A stretch of 64,000 nucleotides of DNA, from assembly GCF_900142965.1 (NCBI RefSeq), contig NZ_FRCQ01000002.1:124001-188000 (forward strand). Reading direction: 5' to 3'. Below, one piece after another: positions 28,705-37,089 of this stretch. Origin of the DNA: Rhizobacter sp. OV335. Its GTDB lineage: Bacteria > Pseudomonadota > Gammaproteobacteria > Burkholderiales > Burkholderiaceae_C. Position 1 is the first letter of the stretch, and each line of letters begins with the position of its first letter. Both the position numbers and the translations under genes were made by a program. The notes below the pieces were generated by a model that was not told where the DNA came from, did not search any database, and saw only the letters and a list, made by a program, of their open reading frames with translations.

Positions 28705-28797
28705 TGGCGTCAATGCAGGATCGATTGGCCAGATTACCGCAGTGCCGCCACGATCGGGTGCCGAGAATCGCATCACACCCCCTTTCAGGAGACCGAC

Positions 28798-29064
28798 ATG
28801 CGAGCCGACGACGTGCTTTCCGACACCGCCAACCACGGCAACTTCAACGGCGTGCCCATCCGCAAGGGCACGATCGCCGCCTTCCTCGCGAATGCAAGCA
28901 CGTGGAGCGATCCGGCCTCGAGCACCGCGCAGCGCGCGACGGCGGAGGCCCACATCGCCGAGGCGCTGCCGGCGCTGCGTGCGGTCGGGCTGTTCGACGT
29001 GCTGGAGGTGCGCGACCCCGCGCTGCGCGCCTGGCTTGCTCAGAGCCCCCCGAACCCGTTGTAG
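28798..29064 (+). CDS. small protein of unknown function, C-terminus running into a gene remnant
   Basis: 88 residues from ATG 28798, with AGGAGA 5 bases upstream. The body (MRADDVLSDTANHGNFNGV, RKGTIAAFLANASTWSD, EALPALRAVGLFDVLEVRDP, ALRAWL) is soluble and looks like a real conserved fold, but I do not recognise the family. The last eight codons (from 29041) are antisense to a 51-bp remnant of the molybdenum oxidoreductase gene, so the native C-terminus may have been replaced or the two genes may once have overlapped tail to tail. Divergent from the AraC regulator. Confidence 0.7.
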   Translation: MRADDVLSDTANHGNFNGVPIRKGTIAAFLANASTWSDPASSTAQRATAEAHIAEALPALRAVGLFDVLEVRDPALRAWLAQSPPNPL

Positions 29065-29090
29065 CCGTGCAGGTGCGACAGCGGCACGCC
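29040..29090 (-). pseudogene. 51-bp remnant of the molybdopterin oxidoreductase gene
   Basis: Plus-strand 29041-29074 matches 32905-32938 at 32 of 34 bases, including the stop codon and the last nine codons (LHGYNWFGGL, here LHGYNGFGGL). Directly joined to it, 29073-29090 matches 33201-33218 exactly, an internal stretch coding GVPLSH. In the intact gene at 32904-33695 these two pieces are about 260 bases apart. The fragment is therefore an internally deleted, truncated copy of the 3' half of that gene. It sits on the far side of the PHP and metallophosphoesterase genes from the intact copy. Confidence 0.85.
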
Positions 29091-30709
29091 TACGGCGTGA
29101 CCGTCACGAAGACCGGGTTCGAATAGAACCACAGGCTGGCGTAGTTGCGGTCGTTGATGGCGTTGACGCGGGCCGCGTTGTCGGCGCCGGTGGTCTGCTG
29201 ATCGGCCAGCGGCTCGCCGTTGGCGGTCAGCCCTGCCACGTCCGGGGCCAGGTTGGTGCCGCGCAGGCGGAAGTACTGGCTCTTCTTCGCCTCGACCGGG
29301 ACGCTGACCGAGACGTAGCCGTCGGCCTCGACCTTCCAGTCGGCTGCCGTGAAGCGGCGCAGCACCTGGGTCGAGGCATTCGTCGCCACGCCATAGGCGG
29401 GCGTGCCAGGCAGCGCCTTGCCCGTCACGTCGCCGACGATCAGGTCGACATGGTCGACGACCGGTTTCATGTTGCCGGGCGTGCCGCTGTCCACCGGCTT
29501 CTGGTAGTTGTTCAGGGCGGGGCTCTTGAAGCGGATCGTGACCGTCACGGGCTCGCCGGCGGGCACCTTGATTTCCTGGCCCATGAAGCCCTTGCCGGTC
29601 GACCCGCCGATGCGGAAATCCAGCGCGTCGATCAGGTCGCCGAACACGCCGAACATGCGGCCGTCGCGCAGGCTCTTCGTCAGCCCGCCGACGCCGGCCT
29701 GGCCCTCGGCCACCCAGACGTGGTTCTTCGAATACTCGCCCGGGTAGTAGCCGCTGCTGTTGCTGGCCGCGTCGATCTCGAAGTGCGAATCGGAGTCGGC
29801 GATGTTCCAGATGCGCCGGCCTTCGCCCAGCAGGGCATCCCACGTGCCGCCCACCTGGGCCACGATGGCATCGACACCGCCGTAGGTGCGGTTCGGCGCG
29901 TTCTCGGCCACATAGGCCGAGGTGTAGCCGCCCCGGTTCGGCTCCATCTGGTTGCCGACCATGCCTTCGATCATGAACAGGATGTCCGGTGCCAGGTCGT
30001 TCATCTGGCGCAGGTCGCTGATCGTGTACTTGCCGGGGTTGCGCGACGGGTGGTTGAGGGTCGCGAAGCTGGTCGCAGGGTAGTTCGTCTTCAGCCACGA
30101 GATCGCCTGCAGCGCGTCCGAGGCCGTGCTGTTGAAGCGCTGCGGGTACTTCACCTTCCAGACGGCGACGTCGGCGGGATCGAACTGGGACTCCGCCAGC
30201 GTCGTGAAGGCGTACTGGAACTCCTTCGCGCCACCGGTCGACGCCTGCAGCGTCGGCGCAGCTTCGAACAATGCGACGCCCAGGTGATCGTGGGTGGGCA
30301 TGTCCCATTCGAAGCCCGAGAAGATCAGCTTGTCGCCATAGGTGCCGCCGGCTTGCAGCGCCTTGACGCGCGGGATCTCGTACGACGCCATTCCGTACGC
30401 GAACGGGACCGGTGTGGCCAGCAGCGTGCCGTCGTTGTCGTACTTGGACGAACGCAGGTGGTTGGTCAGCGCCATCCAGTCCAGCTTGTAGGTGGCGAAG
30501 GCCTTCTTCAGCACGAAGTCCAGCGTCTGCGTCGTGCGCGAATCATCGGATTGCACGGTGTGCACGTGCAGGTCGCCGGCCGTCCACTTGCCGGCCGGCT
30601 CGTTGATGGTGCTGGTGCTGCCGCTGTCGCCATCACCGCCGCAGGCGTAGATCAGGGAGGCGCTTCCCAACAACAACGACAGAAGCTTGATCCGATGGGA
30701 CACGGGCAC
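29090..30709 (-). CDS. CehA/McbA-type PHP-domain metallohydrolase, lipoprotein
   Basis: A 539-residue exported protein. The N-terminus has a hydrophobic core ending in LIYACGGDG, a probable lipobox. The catalytic PHP-type motif GDLHVHTVQSDDS is followed by TNHLRSS, FSGFEWDMPTHDHLG, FATLNHPSRNPG and ADSDSHFEID, which supply the His/Asp metal ligands. This matches the CehA/McbA family, which includes carbaryl hydrolase and phosphoesterases. A C-terminal Ig-like or beta-rich region ends the protein. It is divergent from the metallophosphoesterase gene, with which it shares a 128-base region. Substrate unknown. Confidence 0.85.
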   Translation of the reverse strand: MPVSHRIKLLSLLLGSASLIYACGGDGDSGSTSTINEPAGKWTAGDLHVHTVQSDDSRTTQTLDFVLKKAFATYKLDWMALTNHLRSSKYDNDGTLLATPVPFAYGMASYEIPRVKALQAGGTYGDKLIFSGFEWDMPTHDHLGVALFEAAPTLQASTGGAKEFQYAFTTLAESQFDPADVAVWKVKYPQRFNSTASDALQAISWLKTNYPATSFATLNHPSRNPGKYTISDLRQMNDLAPDILFMIEGMVGNQMEPNRGGYTSAYVAENAPNRTYGGVDAIVAQVGGTWDALLGEGRRIWNIADSDSHFEIDAASNSSGYYPGEYSKNHVWVAEGQAGVGGLTKSLRDGRMFGVFGDLIDALDFRIGGSTGKGFMGQEIKVPAGEPVTVTIRFKSPALNNYQKPVDSGTPGNMKPVVDHVDLIVGDVTGKALPGTPAYGVATNASTQVLRRFTAADWKVEADGYVSVSVPVEAKKSQYFRLRGTNLAPDVAGLTANGEPLADQQTTGADNAARVNAINDRNYASLWFYSNPVFVTVTP

Positions 30710-30719
30710 GATGGATTCC

Positions 30720-30807
30720 TTCGCGAAAAGGGATGGATCGTAGGAAGCCCTCGTGACACCGCCGTGAACCGTTGTTGCGTGCGCGCGATCGTCGAACTGT
30801 CACGGCG
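30720..30807. promoter_or_regulatory. inverted repeats in the shared promoter of two hydrolase genes
   Basis: CGCCGTGA (30760-30767) and TCACGGCG (30800-30807) form an inverted pair spaced by 32 bases, and TTCGCGAA (30720-30727) is a perfect palindrome 11 bases upstream of the PHP gene. CTGTCAC at 30797-30803 and GTGACAC at 30753-30759 resemble PHO-box half sites, which would suit two phosphoesterase-like genes, but the second half of each box is poor. Confidence 0.3.
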
Positions 30808-30837
30808 ATTGCACATGGCGCCCCTAGAGTGGATTCC

Positions 30838-32877
30838 ATGAAGAAGTACCCCTCGATCCAACGCCGCCGCCTGCTCAAGATGAGCCTCGCGTCCGCTTCC
30901 ACGGTGGCCACAGGCGGCTTGCTGGCCGCTTGCGGCGGCGGCGACGATGACAATGCACCCGCGTCCACCAGCATCTCCAGCTTTGCGCTGGCGGTGTTGC
31001 CCGACACCCAGTTCTATTCACGCTACGCCACGTCCACGGAGAGCAGCCAGTACGAGCGCCACTACGGCAGCGAGCCGTACTACGCGCAGACCCGGTGGAT
31101 CGCCGACAACGCGCAACGGCTCAACATTCCCTTCGTCATCCACCTGGGCGACGTGGTCGACCAGGTCGGCAAGCCCGAGCAGTGGAAGGTGGCCGACACG
31201 GCCATGCAGGTGCTGGAAGTCGCCAAGGTGCCGTACTCGATCCTGGCGGGCAACCACGACGTGCTGAATGACGTCGACTACGACGCGAGCCCCACGACCG
31301 GAACCGACACCCAGCGCGTGCTGGCCAACGAGCCCTACCTGCAATGGTTCGGCGCGAAGCGCGCCAGGCGCCAGTCCACCTTCGGCGAACGCGACGGCAC
31401 CGGCTTCCACGAGTACCACGTCTTCAAGGCGCAGGAGCAGCAGTTCCTGGTGCTGTCGCTGTCCTGGCGCATCTCGGACGCCGGCATCGCCTGGGCGCGC
31501 GGCGTGATCGCGAGCCACCCCACGCTGCCGGTCATCCTGGTCAACCACCAGTTGCTGAACATCGCGCCGGACGCGGTGAGCCCGCTGGAGACCGGCTACG
31601 GCAAGATGCTGTGGGAGAAGCTGATCCGCGACAACGACCAGATCTTCATGACGCTCAACGGCCACCACCATGGTGGCGCCCACCTGACCAAGACCAACGA
31701 CTTCGGCAACGCGGTCGAGGAGATGGTGGTGGACTACCAGATGGCCTACCAGGGCGGCAACGGCCTGATGCGGCTCTACGAGTTCGACCTCACGAACAAG
31801 CAGATCCAGGTGCTGTCGTTCTCGCCCTGGGTGCCGATGAAGCCGGCGGACACGCTGAACGCCTTCGACCAGGCCGTGCTGACCGAGCCCAACCACAGCT
31901 TCACCATCGGCATGGATTTCGCGAAGCGCTTCGCCCGCTTCAACCCGGGCTTCGGCAGCGGCCAGGCCACGGTGGCATCGTCGCTGGTGGAGCAGGCCAA
32001 GGCCCTGGTCCTGAAGGGCTACGACGAGCCGGCCGCCCCGGCCCAGCTGGCGGCCAGGGACACCGACGACTACCCCAAGGTGGCCTCCACCGTCGCGCAC
32101 TGGCGCTTCTTCGGCGGCACCGAGGGCGCGGCCGTGGCACCCGGCACCCGGATCGCCGACGTGACAGGCGCCAACCCGCTGCAGCGCGATGCGCTCAACA
32201 CCAGCGTGATCGTCGGCGCGGAGGCGGCGGACCTCGTGTGGAGCAGCGACCACCACCGCCTGTCGGCCGCGCCGGGCTCGGTGGCGTTCCTGAACACCAA
32301 CAAGAACACGCCGCGCATGAGCTACTTCCTGACCGACACGGCGGCCGCCATCAATCCACTCACCTTCGCCGCCACCGGCTACACCATCGAAGCCTTCATC
32401 AAGATCGACAAGGCCTGGGACAAGTCGAAGCACGCCTGGATGAACATCATGACGCGCGACGGCAAGCGCGGCGATCTGTCCGGCTTCGACGGCGGCGATC
32501 CGGAATCCCCGCCGCTGCTGTTCGCGATCTCCAGCCTGCGGGAGGTGCAGTGGGAGGTGGTGCCCGACGTCACCGGCGCACGCGAAGGCGATGCCAGCTG
32601 GTCGGGCGAGATCATTGCGGGCACCTGGGTGCACATCGCGATCGTCAACGACGCCGCGACGCACGACACCGTGATGTACGTCGAAGGTGCGCCGGTGCTG
32701 CGCAACACCAGCAACGTGCCCGGCCTGGCCACGTTGTCCGCCGGCTCGCCCTGGGTGGTCGGCGCCGGCTCCTGGGACGGCGATCGTGCCGACGGCTTCT
32801 TCGGCAACATCGGTGAAGTGCGCGTGGTGGCCGAAGCCCTGCCGTCCGGCCGGTGGTTGACGGCGCGGCGCAGCTGA
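30838..32877 (+). CDS. exported metallophosphoesterase with C-terminal LamG domain
   Basis: 679 residues. The signal RRRLLKMSLASASTVATGGLLAACGGG combines a twin-arginine motif and a lipobox (given here as RRRLLK and LLAACGG), so it is a probable Tat lipoprotein. The calcineurin-like phosphoesterase domain has LPDTQFYSR, HLGDVVDQVGKPEQW, LAGNHDVLND, VNHQLLN and LNGHHHGG, supplying all metal ligands. Residues about 420-660 form a concanavalin A-like LamG domain (TIEAFIKIDKAW, VHIAIVNDAATHD, SWDGDRADGFFGNIGEVRVV). Such proteins act outside the cell on phosphate esters. Start ATG 30838 is taken; upstream in-frame codons to 30772 are unlikely. Confidence 0.88.
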   Translation: MKKYPSIQRRRLLKMSLASASTVATGGLLAACGGGDDDNAPASTSISSFALAVLPDTQFYSRYATSTESSQYERHYGSEPYYAQTRWIADNAQRLNIPFVIHLGDVVDQVGKPEQWKVADTAMQVLEVAKVPYSILAGNHDVLNDVDYDASPTTGTDTQRVLANEPYLQWFGAKRARRQSTFGERDGTGFHEYHVFKAQEQQFLVLSLSWRISDAGIAWARGVIASHPTLPVILVNHQLLNIAPDAVSPLETGYGKMLWEKLIRDNDQIFMTLNGHHHGGAHLTKTNDFGNAVEEMVVDYQMAYQGGNGLMRLYEFDLTNKQIQVLSFSPWVPMKPADTLNAFDQAVLTEPNHSFTIGMDFAKRFARFNPGFGSGQATVASSLVEQAKALVLKGYDEPAAPAQLAARDTDDYPKVASTVAHWRFFGGTEGAAVAPGTRIADVTGANPLQRDALNTSVIVGAEAADLVWSSDHHRLSAAPGSVAFLNTNKNTPRMSYFLTDTAAAINPLTFAATGYTIEAFIKIDKAWDKSKHAWMNIMTRDGKRGDLSGFDGGDPESPPLLFAISSLREVQWEVVPDVTGAREGDASWSGEIIAGTWVHIAIVNDAATHDTVMYVEGAPVLRNTSNVPGLATLSAGSPWVVGAGSWDGDRADGFFGNIGEVRVVAEALPSGRWLTARRS

Positions 32878-32903
32878 CGGCGAAGCAAGCCCTGTTCAGC
32901 GCG

Positions 32904-33695
32904 TCACAGCCCCCCGAACCAGTTGTAGCCGTGCAGGTCTTCCCAGTAGCCGCTGCTGAACTCGTTGGTGACGGTGAGGCCGACCAGGTGCTTCGGGTTC
33001 TTGAAGCCGAGCTTGATCGGGAGGCGCAGGCGCAGCGGAAAGCCGAACTCGTCGGGCAGCCGCGTCGCTCCGGCGAAGCCGTGCGCCAGCAGCGTCTGCG
33101 GGTGCATCGCGCTCTCCATGTCGATGCTGGTGTAGTAGCCGTCGGCGCAGCGCAACGCGACGTAGCGTGCCGACAGGTCGGCCCCGACGCGGCGCAGGAA
33201 GTGCGACAGCGGCACGCCGCTCCACTGCCCGATCGCGCTCCAGCCTTCGATGCAGATCAGCCGCGTGATCTCGGTGACGACCGGCAGCGCGCGGATCTCG
33301 CCGAGCGTCCACGCGGCCGCGTGCTGCACGCGGCCGCCCACCTCCAGCCGCCAGGTCGCCTCGTCGATCTCGGGCACCGAGGCTTCCGAGTAGAACGCGT
33401 TGAAGCGGAACGGCTTCGTCAGGTCCGCCGCGGTGTACTTGGGCGCGCGCAGGCCGGGGCGAAGCAGTGCGGCCTGGGCACCATCGTTGAAGCGCGAGAT
33501 GCGCCGGAGCACCGCCTGCATGCCCTCGCGCTCGGTCACGCTCACGGTCACGTCGCAGCCGGCCAGCAAGGCGGACACCCCGCCGGCCATCGACAGGCGC
33601 AGCAACGCGCGCCGGTCGAGCACGGCGCCACGGGCCTGCAACTCTCGCGACAGCAGGCGCATGGCGGCGGCTTCATCGGTGGGTAAGCGTTTCAT
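32904..33695 (-). CDS. molybdopterin-dependent oxidoreductase (MsrP/sulfite oxidase-like), Tat lipoprotein
   Basis: A 263-residue enzyme of the sulfite oxidase fold. It has a Tat motif (RRALLRLS) followed by a lipobox LLAGC (C47). The molybdenum-ligand Cys is in TRLICIEGWSAIGQWSGVPL (C of ICIEGW). KYTAADLTKPFRFNAFYSEASVPE and DEFGFPLRLRLPIKLGFKNPKH are typical of the family, and the C-terminus ends GYNWFGGL. Substrate could be methionine sulfoxide, sulfite or another oxo-acceptor. Its ATG overlaps the stop of the cytochrome b gene upstream by 4 bases, and that protein probably carries its electrons. A truncated copy of its 3' end lies at 29040-29090. Confidence 0.9.
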   Translation of the reverse strand: MKRLPTDEAAAMRLLSRELQARGAVLDRRALLRLSMAGGVSALLAGCDVTVSVTEREGMQAVLRRISRFNDGAQAALLRPGLRAPKYTAADLTKPFRFNAFYSEASVPEIDEATWRLEVGGRVQHAAAWTLGEIRALPVVTEITRLICIEGWSAIGQWSGVPLSHFLRRVGADLSARYVALRCADGYYTSIDMESAMHPQTLLAHGFAGATRLPDEFGFPLRLRLPIKLGFKNPKHLVGLTVTNEFSSGYWEDLHGYNWFGGL

Positions 33696-34309
33696 CGGGT
33701 CTCCTCTCGCGTCTTGCGTCGCAGGCCCAGCATCGGCAGCAGCAGCTGCGGCGAGGCCAGCGCGAGCGCCACGTGCCCGGCGACGAAGCAGGCCAGCAGC
33801 GCCATGCCGGTGAAGTGGATGCGGCGCGTCATCTCGTAGCCGCCGAGCAAAGCCGACAGCGCCTGGAACTGCACCGGCTTCCACAGGCTGAGGCCCGAGG
33901 CCACCTCCAGCGCCAGCACCACCAGCACGCCCAGGTAGGCCAGCTTCTGGATCGCGTTGCGGCCGCCCTCACCATGGTCGAGCGGGTTGCGCACGAAGCG
34001 CTTCAGGTCGGCCGCGAAGGACGCCCGGCTCACCGACAGGTAGAGCCGGCGCAGGCGGCCGCTGGCGACCAGCGTGACCACGGCCATCACCCCGTTCGCG
34101 ACGAAGACCCACATCGCGGCGAAGTGCCATTGCAAGGCGCCGGGCAGCGAGCCGCCGAGCGTCGCCCACTCGGGAAACGCCGGCACCCAGAACGGATCGG
34201 CCGCGTAAATCTGCCAGCCACTGGCCAGCAGCGTGAAGAAGCTCGCCACGTGGATCCAGTGCGTCGCACGGACCCAGCGGGGCGGCAGGCCGTGGTCCGG
34301 CGTGCTCAT
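33692..34309 (-). CDS. cytochrome b/b6-type membrane subunit
   Basis: A 205-residue membrane protein with about four or five transmembrane helices. It has haem-ligand candidates in RATHWIHVASFFTLLASGWQIY, HFAAMWVFVANGVM and RIHFTGMALLACFVAGHV. It belongs to the cytochrome b561 / hydrogenase-type di-haem group (Ni-hydrogenase b-type cytochrome-like). It should pass electrons between the quinone pool and the periplasmic molybdenum enzyme encoded next, with which it overlaps by 4 bases. Middle gene of the operon DUF5666 - cytochrome b - molybdenum enzyme. Confidence 0.88.
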   Translation of the reverse strand: MSTPDHGLPPRWVRATHWIHVASFFTLLASGWQIYAADPFWVPAFPEWATLGGSLPGALQWHFAAMWVFVANGVMAVVTLVASGRLRRLYLSVSRASFAADLKRFVRNPLDHGEGGRNAIQKLAYLGVLVVLALEVASGLSLWKPVQFQALSALLGGYEMTRRIHFTGMALLACFVAGHVALALASPQLLLPMLGLRRKTREETR

Positions 34310-34337
34310 GGTGTCGGCGTCCTGCGGGTGTCGACGC

Positions 34338-34982
34338 TCAGATCGGCGGGATGAAGCCGTCGCGCCCGACCAGCACGATCCGTGCAGTCGCCGGAGCGCC
34401 TTCGTTCGGCTGGCCGATCACCATCACCTTGGCGCCGGTCACCACCAGCGACGGCTGGCCCGGCACGAACTGGCCGAACACGGTGGCGTTGTCGACCAGC
34501 ACCGACTGGGTCTTGTCGCCGAAGCGCATTTCCAGCTCGCTGGTGCCGCCCTTTTTCACCAGCTTCGCGACGGTGGCGTTGGTCATCGTGCTGCGCTTGG
34601 CGATGTCCCACGGGAAGTGGCCCTCGTTGAGGCCGCGCGCGCCTTCGGGGAACACCATCACGCCGAGCGCACGGACCTTGCCGCCGGCGGCAGGCGCCGC
34701 GGCGATGCCGAGGTAGCTGTTCTCGCTGACCGCGGCGAGGCTGGTCTTCGAGACGTCCATGACCTGGTAGCCATCGGGCAGCTGCACGGTCGTGACCGCG
34801 CCGTTGCGGCCCTTGATGTCGAGCTGGTGGTCGCGCACCGCGACGACTTCGCCGCGGATGTGCACGCTGGGGTCGGCGGCCGACGCGCTGCCGGCCAGCA
34901 GCAGGCCGCCCACCAGGGCGAGTGCCGACGCCATGCGCGGCAGGACGGTGGAAGAGAGGGAAGAGGACAAGGTGAGGAACAT
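34338..34982 (-). CDS. DUF5666-like exported protein
   Basis: A 214-residue exported protein. The signal peptide has a hydrophobic core ALALVGGLLLAGSASAADP with cleavage after ASA. The mature part has two OB-fold-like repeats (VHIRGEVVAVRDHQLDIKGRNG and the later DNATVFGQFVPGQPSLVVTGAKVMVIG), typical of DUF5666 domains. First gene of the three-gene operon, about 28 bases before the cytochrome gene. Function unknown. The ATG 34982 follows an RBS-like GGAGTTCCC; longer frame readings to 35687 overlap the divergent gene and are not used. Confidence 0.8.
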   Translation of the reverse strand: MFLTLSSSLSSTVLPRMASALALVGGLLLAGSASAADPSVHIRGEVVAVRDHQLDIKGRNGAVTTVQLPDGYQVMDVSKTSLAAVSENSYLGIAAAPAAGGKVRALGVMVFPEGARGLNEGHFPWDIAKRSTMTNATVAKLVKKGGTSELEMRFGDKTQSVLVDNATVFGQFVPGQPSLVVTGAKVMVIGQPNEGAPATARIVLVGRDGFIPPI

Positions 34983-35114
34983 CAGGGAACTCCGGTGGAA
35001 TCGAGTCCCGTACTGTTCCCGGATCAGGGCGGCAGCGGCATCGGTCGAATGTCCGATGCCCGACCCAGGATGGCCCTTAACATCCCGTCTCATCAAACAG
35101 AGGAGGGTTCGGAG

Positions 35115-35645
35115 ATGACCAGGATCGCCATGGCGGCAGTGATGCTCGTTCTTGTGTCGGCGTGCGCGATGCAACCGCCGCCTCCGCCGCTGCCGGCCGG
35201 AACGGAAAGCGCCAAGCTGAGAGTCGCGGTGAAGTCCGTCTATGCCACGAACATCGGCATCGGCCGTGTCCCGGAACAAAGCTGCAGTGCGTCCAGCGAG
35301 TACCTGCTCGGATGGTTCCATCCCTCGGTCTCGGGTGATTTCCAGAGTGGGCGACGTCTCTACAACCTGCGGGCCTCGATGTCGGTCCCGGCCACCGTCC
35401 CTCAGCACCTGCATGCCGAACACCAGGTGGCCGTCGGCAAGCCCTTCTTCGTTCGCTACCAGGCAGCCCTCACCAACTGTGCCGGCGTCACCCGACTCGA
35501 TCTGAAGCCGGGCCGGGAGTACGAATTCCTGTTGACGATCGACAAGGGCGTCTGCGAGCCGCAGCTTTTCGAACTGTCGGCACCCTCTTCCCGCACCGAA
35601 GTGCCGGTGCCGGAATCGACGACCGGTGCGATGTGCCGCCTCTGA
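35115..35645 (+). CDS. hypothetical lipoprotein
   Basis: 176 residues from ATG 35115 with AGGAGG at 35101-35106. The start MTRIAMAAVMLVLVSACAMQ has a lipobox VSAC. The mature part has a Pro-rich run after the Cys, then YATNIGIGRVPEQSCSASSEYLLGWF, YNLRASMSVPATVPQHLHAEHQVAVGKPFFVRYQA and GREYEFLLTIDKGVCEPQLFEL (here in pieces), with four cysteines that could pair. I do not recognise a family. It stands alone; the RND outer membrane gene converges on it with one base between the stops. Confidence 0.8.
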   Translation: MTRIAMAAVMLVLVSACAMQPPPPPLPAGTESAKLRVAVKSVYATNIGIGRVPEQSCSASSEYLLGWFHPSVSGDFQSGRRLYNLRASMSVPATVPQHLHAEHQVAVGKPFFVRYQAALTNCAGVTRLDLKPGREYEFLLTIDKGVCEPQLFELSAPSSRTEVPVPESTTGAMCRL

Positions 35646-35646
35646 T

Positions 35647-37089
35647 TCAGCCGCCCGCGGCGCGCACCCCGCCCTGCCAGTCCCCACCCAGCGCCTTCAC
35701 GAGGAACACCGAGCTCAGCTGACGCTGCCCCAGCAGCTGCGCCGCCTGGCGCTCGCTGGTCAGCAGCGATTGCTGCGCGGTGATCACGTCGAAGTAGGTC
35801 GACGCGCCGCCTTCGTAGCGGCTGGTCGCCATGTCGAGCACCCGCCGGGCGGAAGCCACCGCGGTCTGGGCCTGCGCGCTCGCGCGGTCCAGCGCCGCCA
35901 GGCCGGTGATGCCGTCTTCGACCTCCTGCATCGCGGTCAGCACGACACGCCGGTAGTTGGCCAGCGTCACGTCGTAGCCGGCCTTCGCGAAATCGACATT
36001 CGCCCGCACCCGCCCGCCATCGAAGATCGATTGCGTCGCCGACACGCCGATCGACCACAGCAGGCTCGGTGCATTGAACAAGGTCGACAAATCGCGGCTC
36101 TCGTAGCCGACCGACGGCCCGAGCAGCACGCTCGGGTAGAACGCCGCGCTCGCGACGCCGATCTGCGCGTTCGCCGCCGCCATCGCGCGCTCGGCCGCCG
36201 CCACGTCGGGCCGGCGCTGCAGCACGTCCGACGGCACGCCGAGCGGAATCGCCGGCGGTTCGAACACCTTGACCTCGGGCGCCAGCGAGAACAGCGGTGC
36301 CGGCGTGCCGGTCAGCGTCGCGATCGCATGCTCGAACTGCGCACGCTGCCGGCGCAGCACGTCGACCTGCGTCAGCGTGGTGTCGAGCAGCGCCTGCTGC
36401 TGCGCCACGTCGAGGCCCGAGGCCGCGCCCAGGTCGCGGCGCGCCGTCACCAACTCGAGCGAGCGCCGCTGCAACGCGATCGAGCGCGTCAGCACGTCGA
36501 GTTCGGTATCGAGCGCGCGCAGGCTGAAGTAGTCGACCGCCAGCTCGGCCGTCAGCAGCAGGCGCGTGTTCTCGAAGTCGGCCGCCGACTGCTCGGCCGA
36601 CGCGCGCGCGCCTTCCACCGAACGCTGCACGCGGCCCGCCAGGTCGACCTCGTAGCTGGCCGCGAGCGACAGCGTGAAGTCGTTCTGGATGGTCGAGAAG
36701 TTGGTCGAGTTGTAGTTGGTCAGCGGCCGGTTGGCCGAGACGCGCTGGCGTGCATCGCGCGTGCCGAGCGTCAGCTGCGGCAGCTGTGCCGACGAGCCCG
36801 CGGCCACCACCGCGCGGGCCTGCGCCAGCCGCGCCGCGGCGGCCGCGAGCGTCGGGCTGCCGGCCAGCGCCTGCTGTGCCAGCGCGTCGAGCTGCGGGTC
36901 GCCGAAGCGCTGCCACCATGGGCCCTTCAACGCCGCATCGCCCGGCGTCGCCTCGCGCCACGGCGCGTCGAGCTGCCAGTTGACCGGCAGGTCGAGCGCC
37001 GGCTTCTGGTAGTCCGGGCCCGCAGCGCACGCCGCCAGGCCCAGCACCCACACCAGTGCCAGCGCGCGCGGCACCCGGCGCAGCGTCAC
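35647..37089 (-). CDS. efflux RND outer membrane lipoprotein, NodT/OprM family
   Basis: 480 residues from a GTG start at 37089 that overlaps the stop of the adaptor gene (GTGA). The lipobox is GLAACAAGPDYQKP, the NodT hallmark. The two TolC-fold repeats include ASYEVDLAGRVQRSVEGARASAEQ and, later, GVSATQSIFDGGRVRANVD, with SRYEGGASTYFDVITAQQSLL near the end. The protein forms the trimeric outer-membrane tunnel for the RND pump. Last gene of the efflux operon. A GTG start is supported by the overlap and the conserved N-terminus. Confidence 0.95.
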   Translation of the reverse strand: MTLRRVPRALALVWVLGLAACAAGPDYQKPALDLPVNWQLDAPWREATPGDAALKGPWWQRFGDPQLDALAQQALAGSPTLAAAAARLAQARAVVAAGSSAQLPQLTLGTRDARQRVSANRPLTNYNSTNFSTIQNDFTLSLAASYEVDLAGRVQRSVEGARASAEQSAADFENTRLLLTAELAVDYFSLRALDTELDVLTRSIALQRRSLELVTARRDLGAASGLDVAQQQALLDTTLTQVDVLRRQRAQFEHAIATLTGTPAPLFSLAPEVKVFEPPAIPLGVPSDVLQRRPDVAAAERAMAAANAQIGVASAAFYPSVLLGPSVGYESRDLSTLFNAPSLLWSIGVSATQSIFDGGRVRANVDFAKAGYDVTLANYRRVVLTAMQEVEDGITGLAALDRASAQAQTAVASARRVLDMATSRYEGGASTYFDVITAQQSLLTSERQAAQLLGQRQLSSVFLVKALGGDWQGGVRAAGG

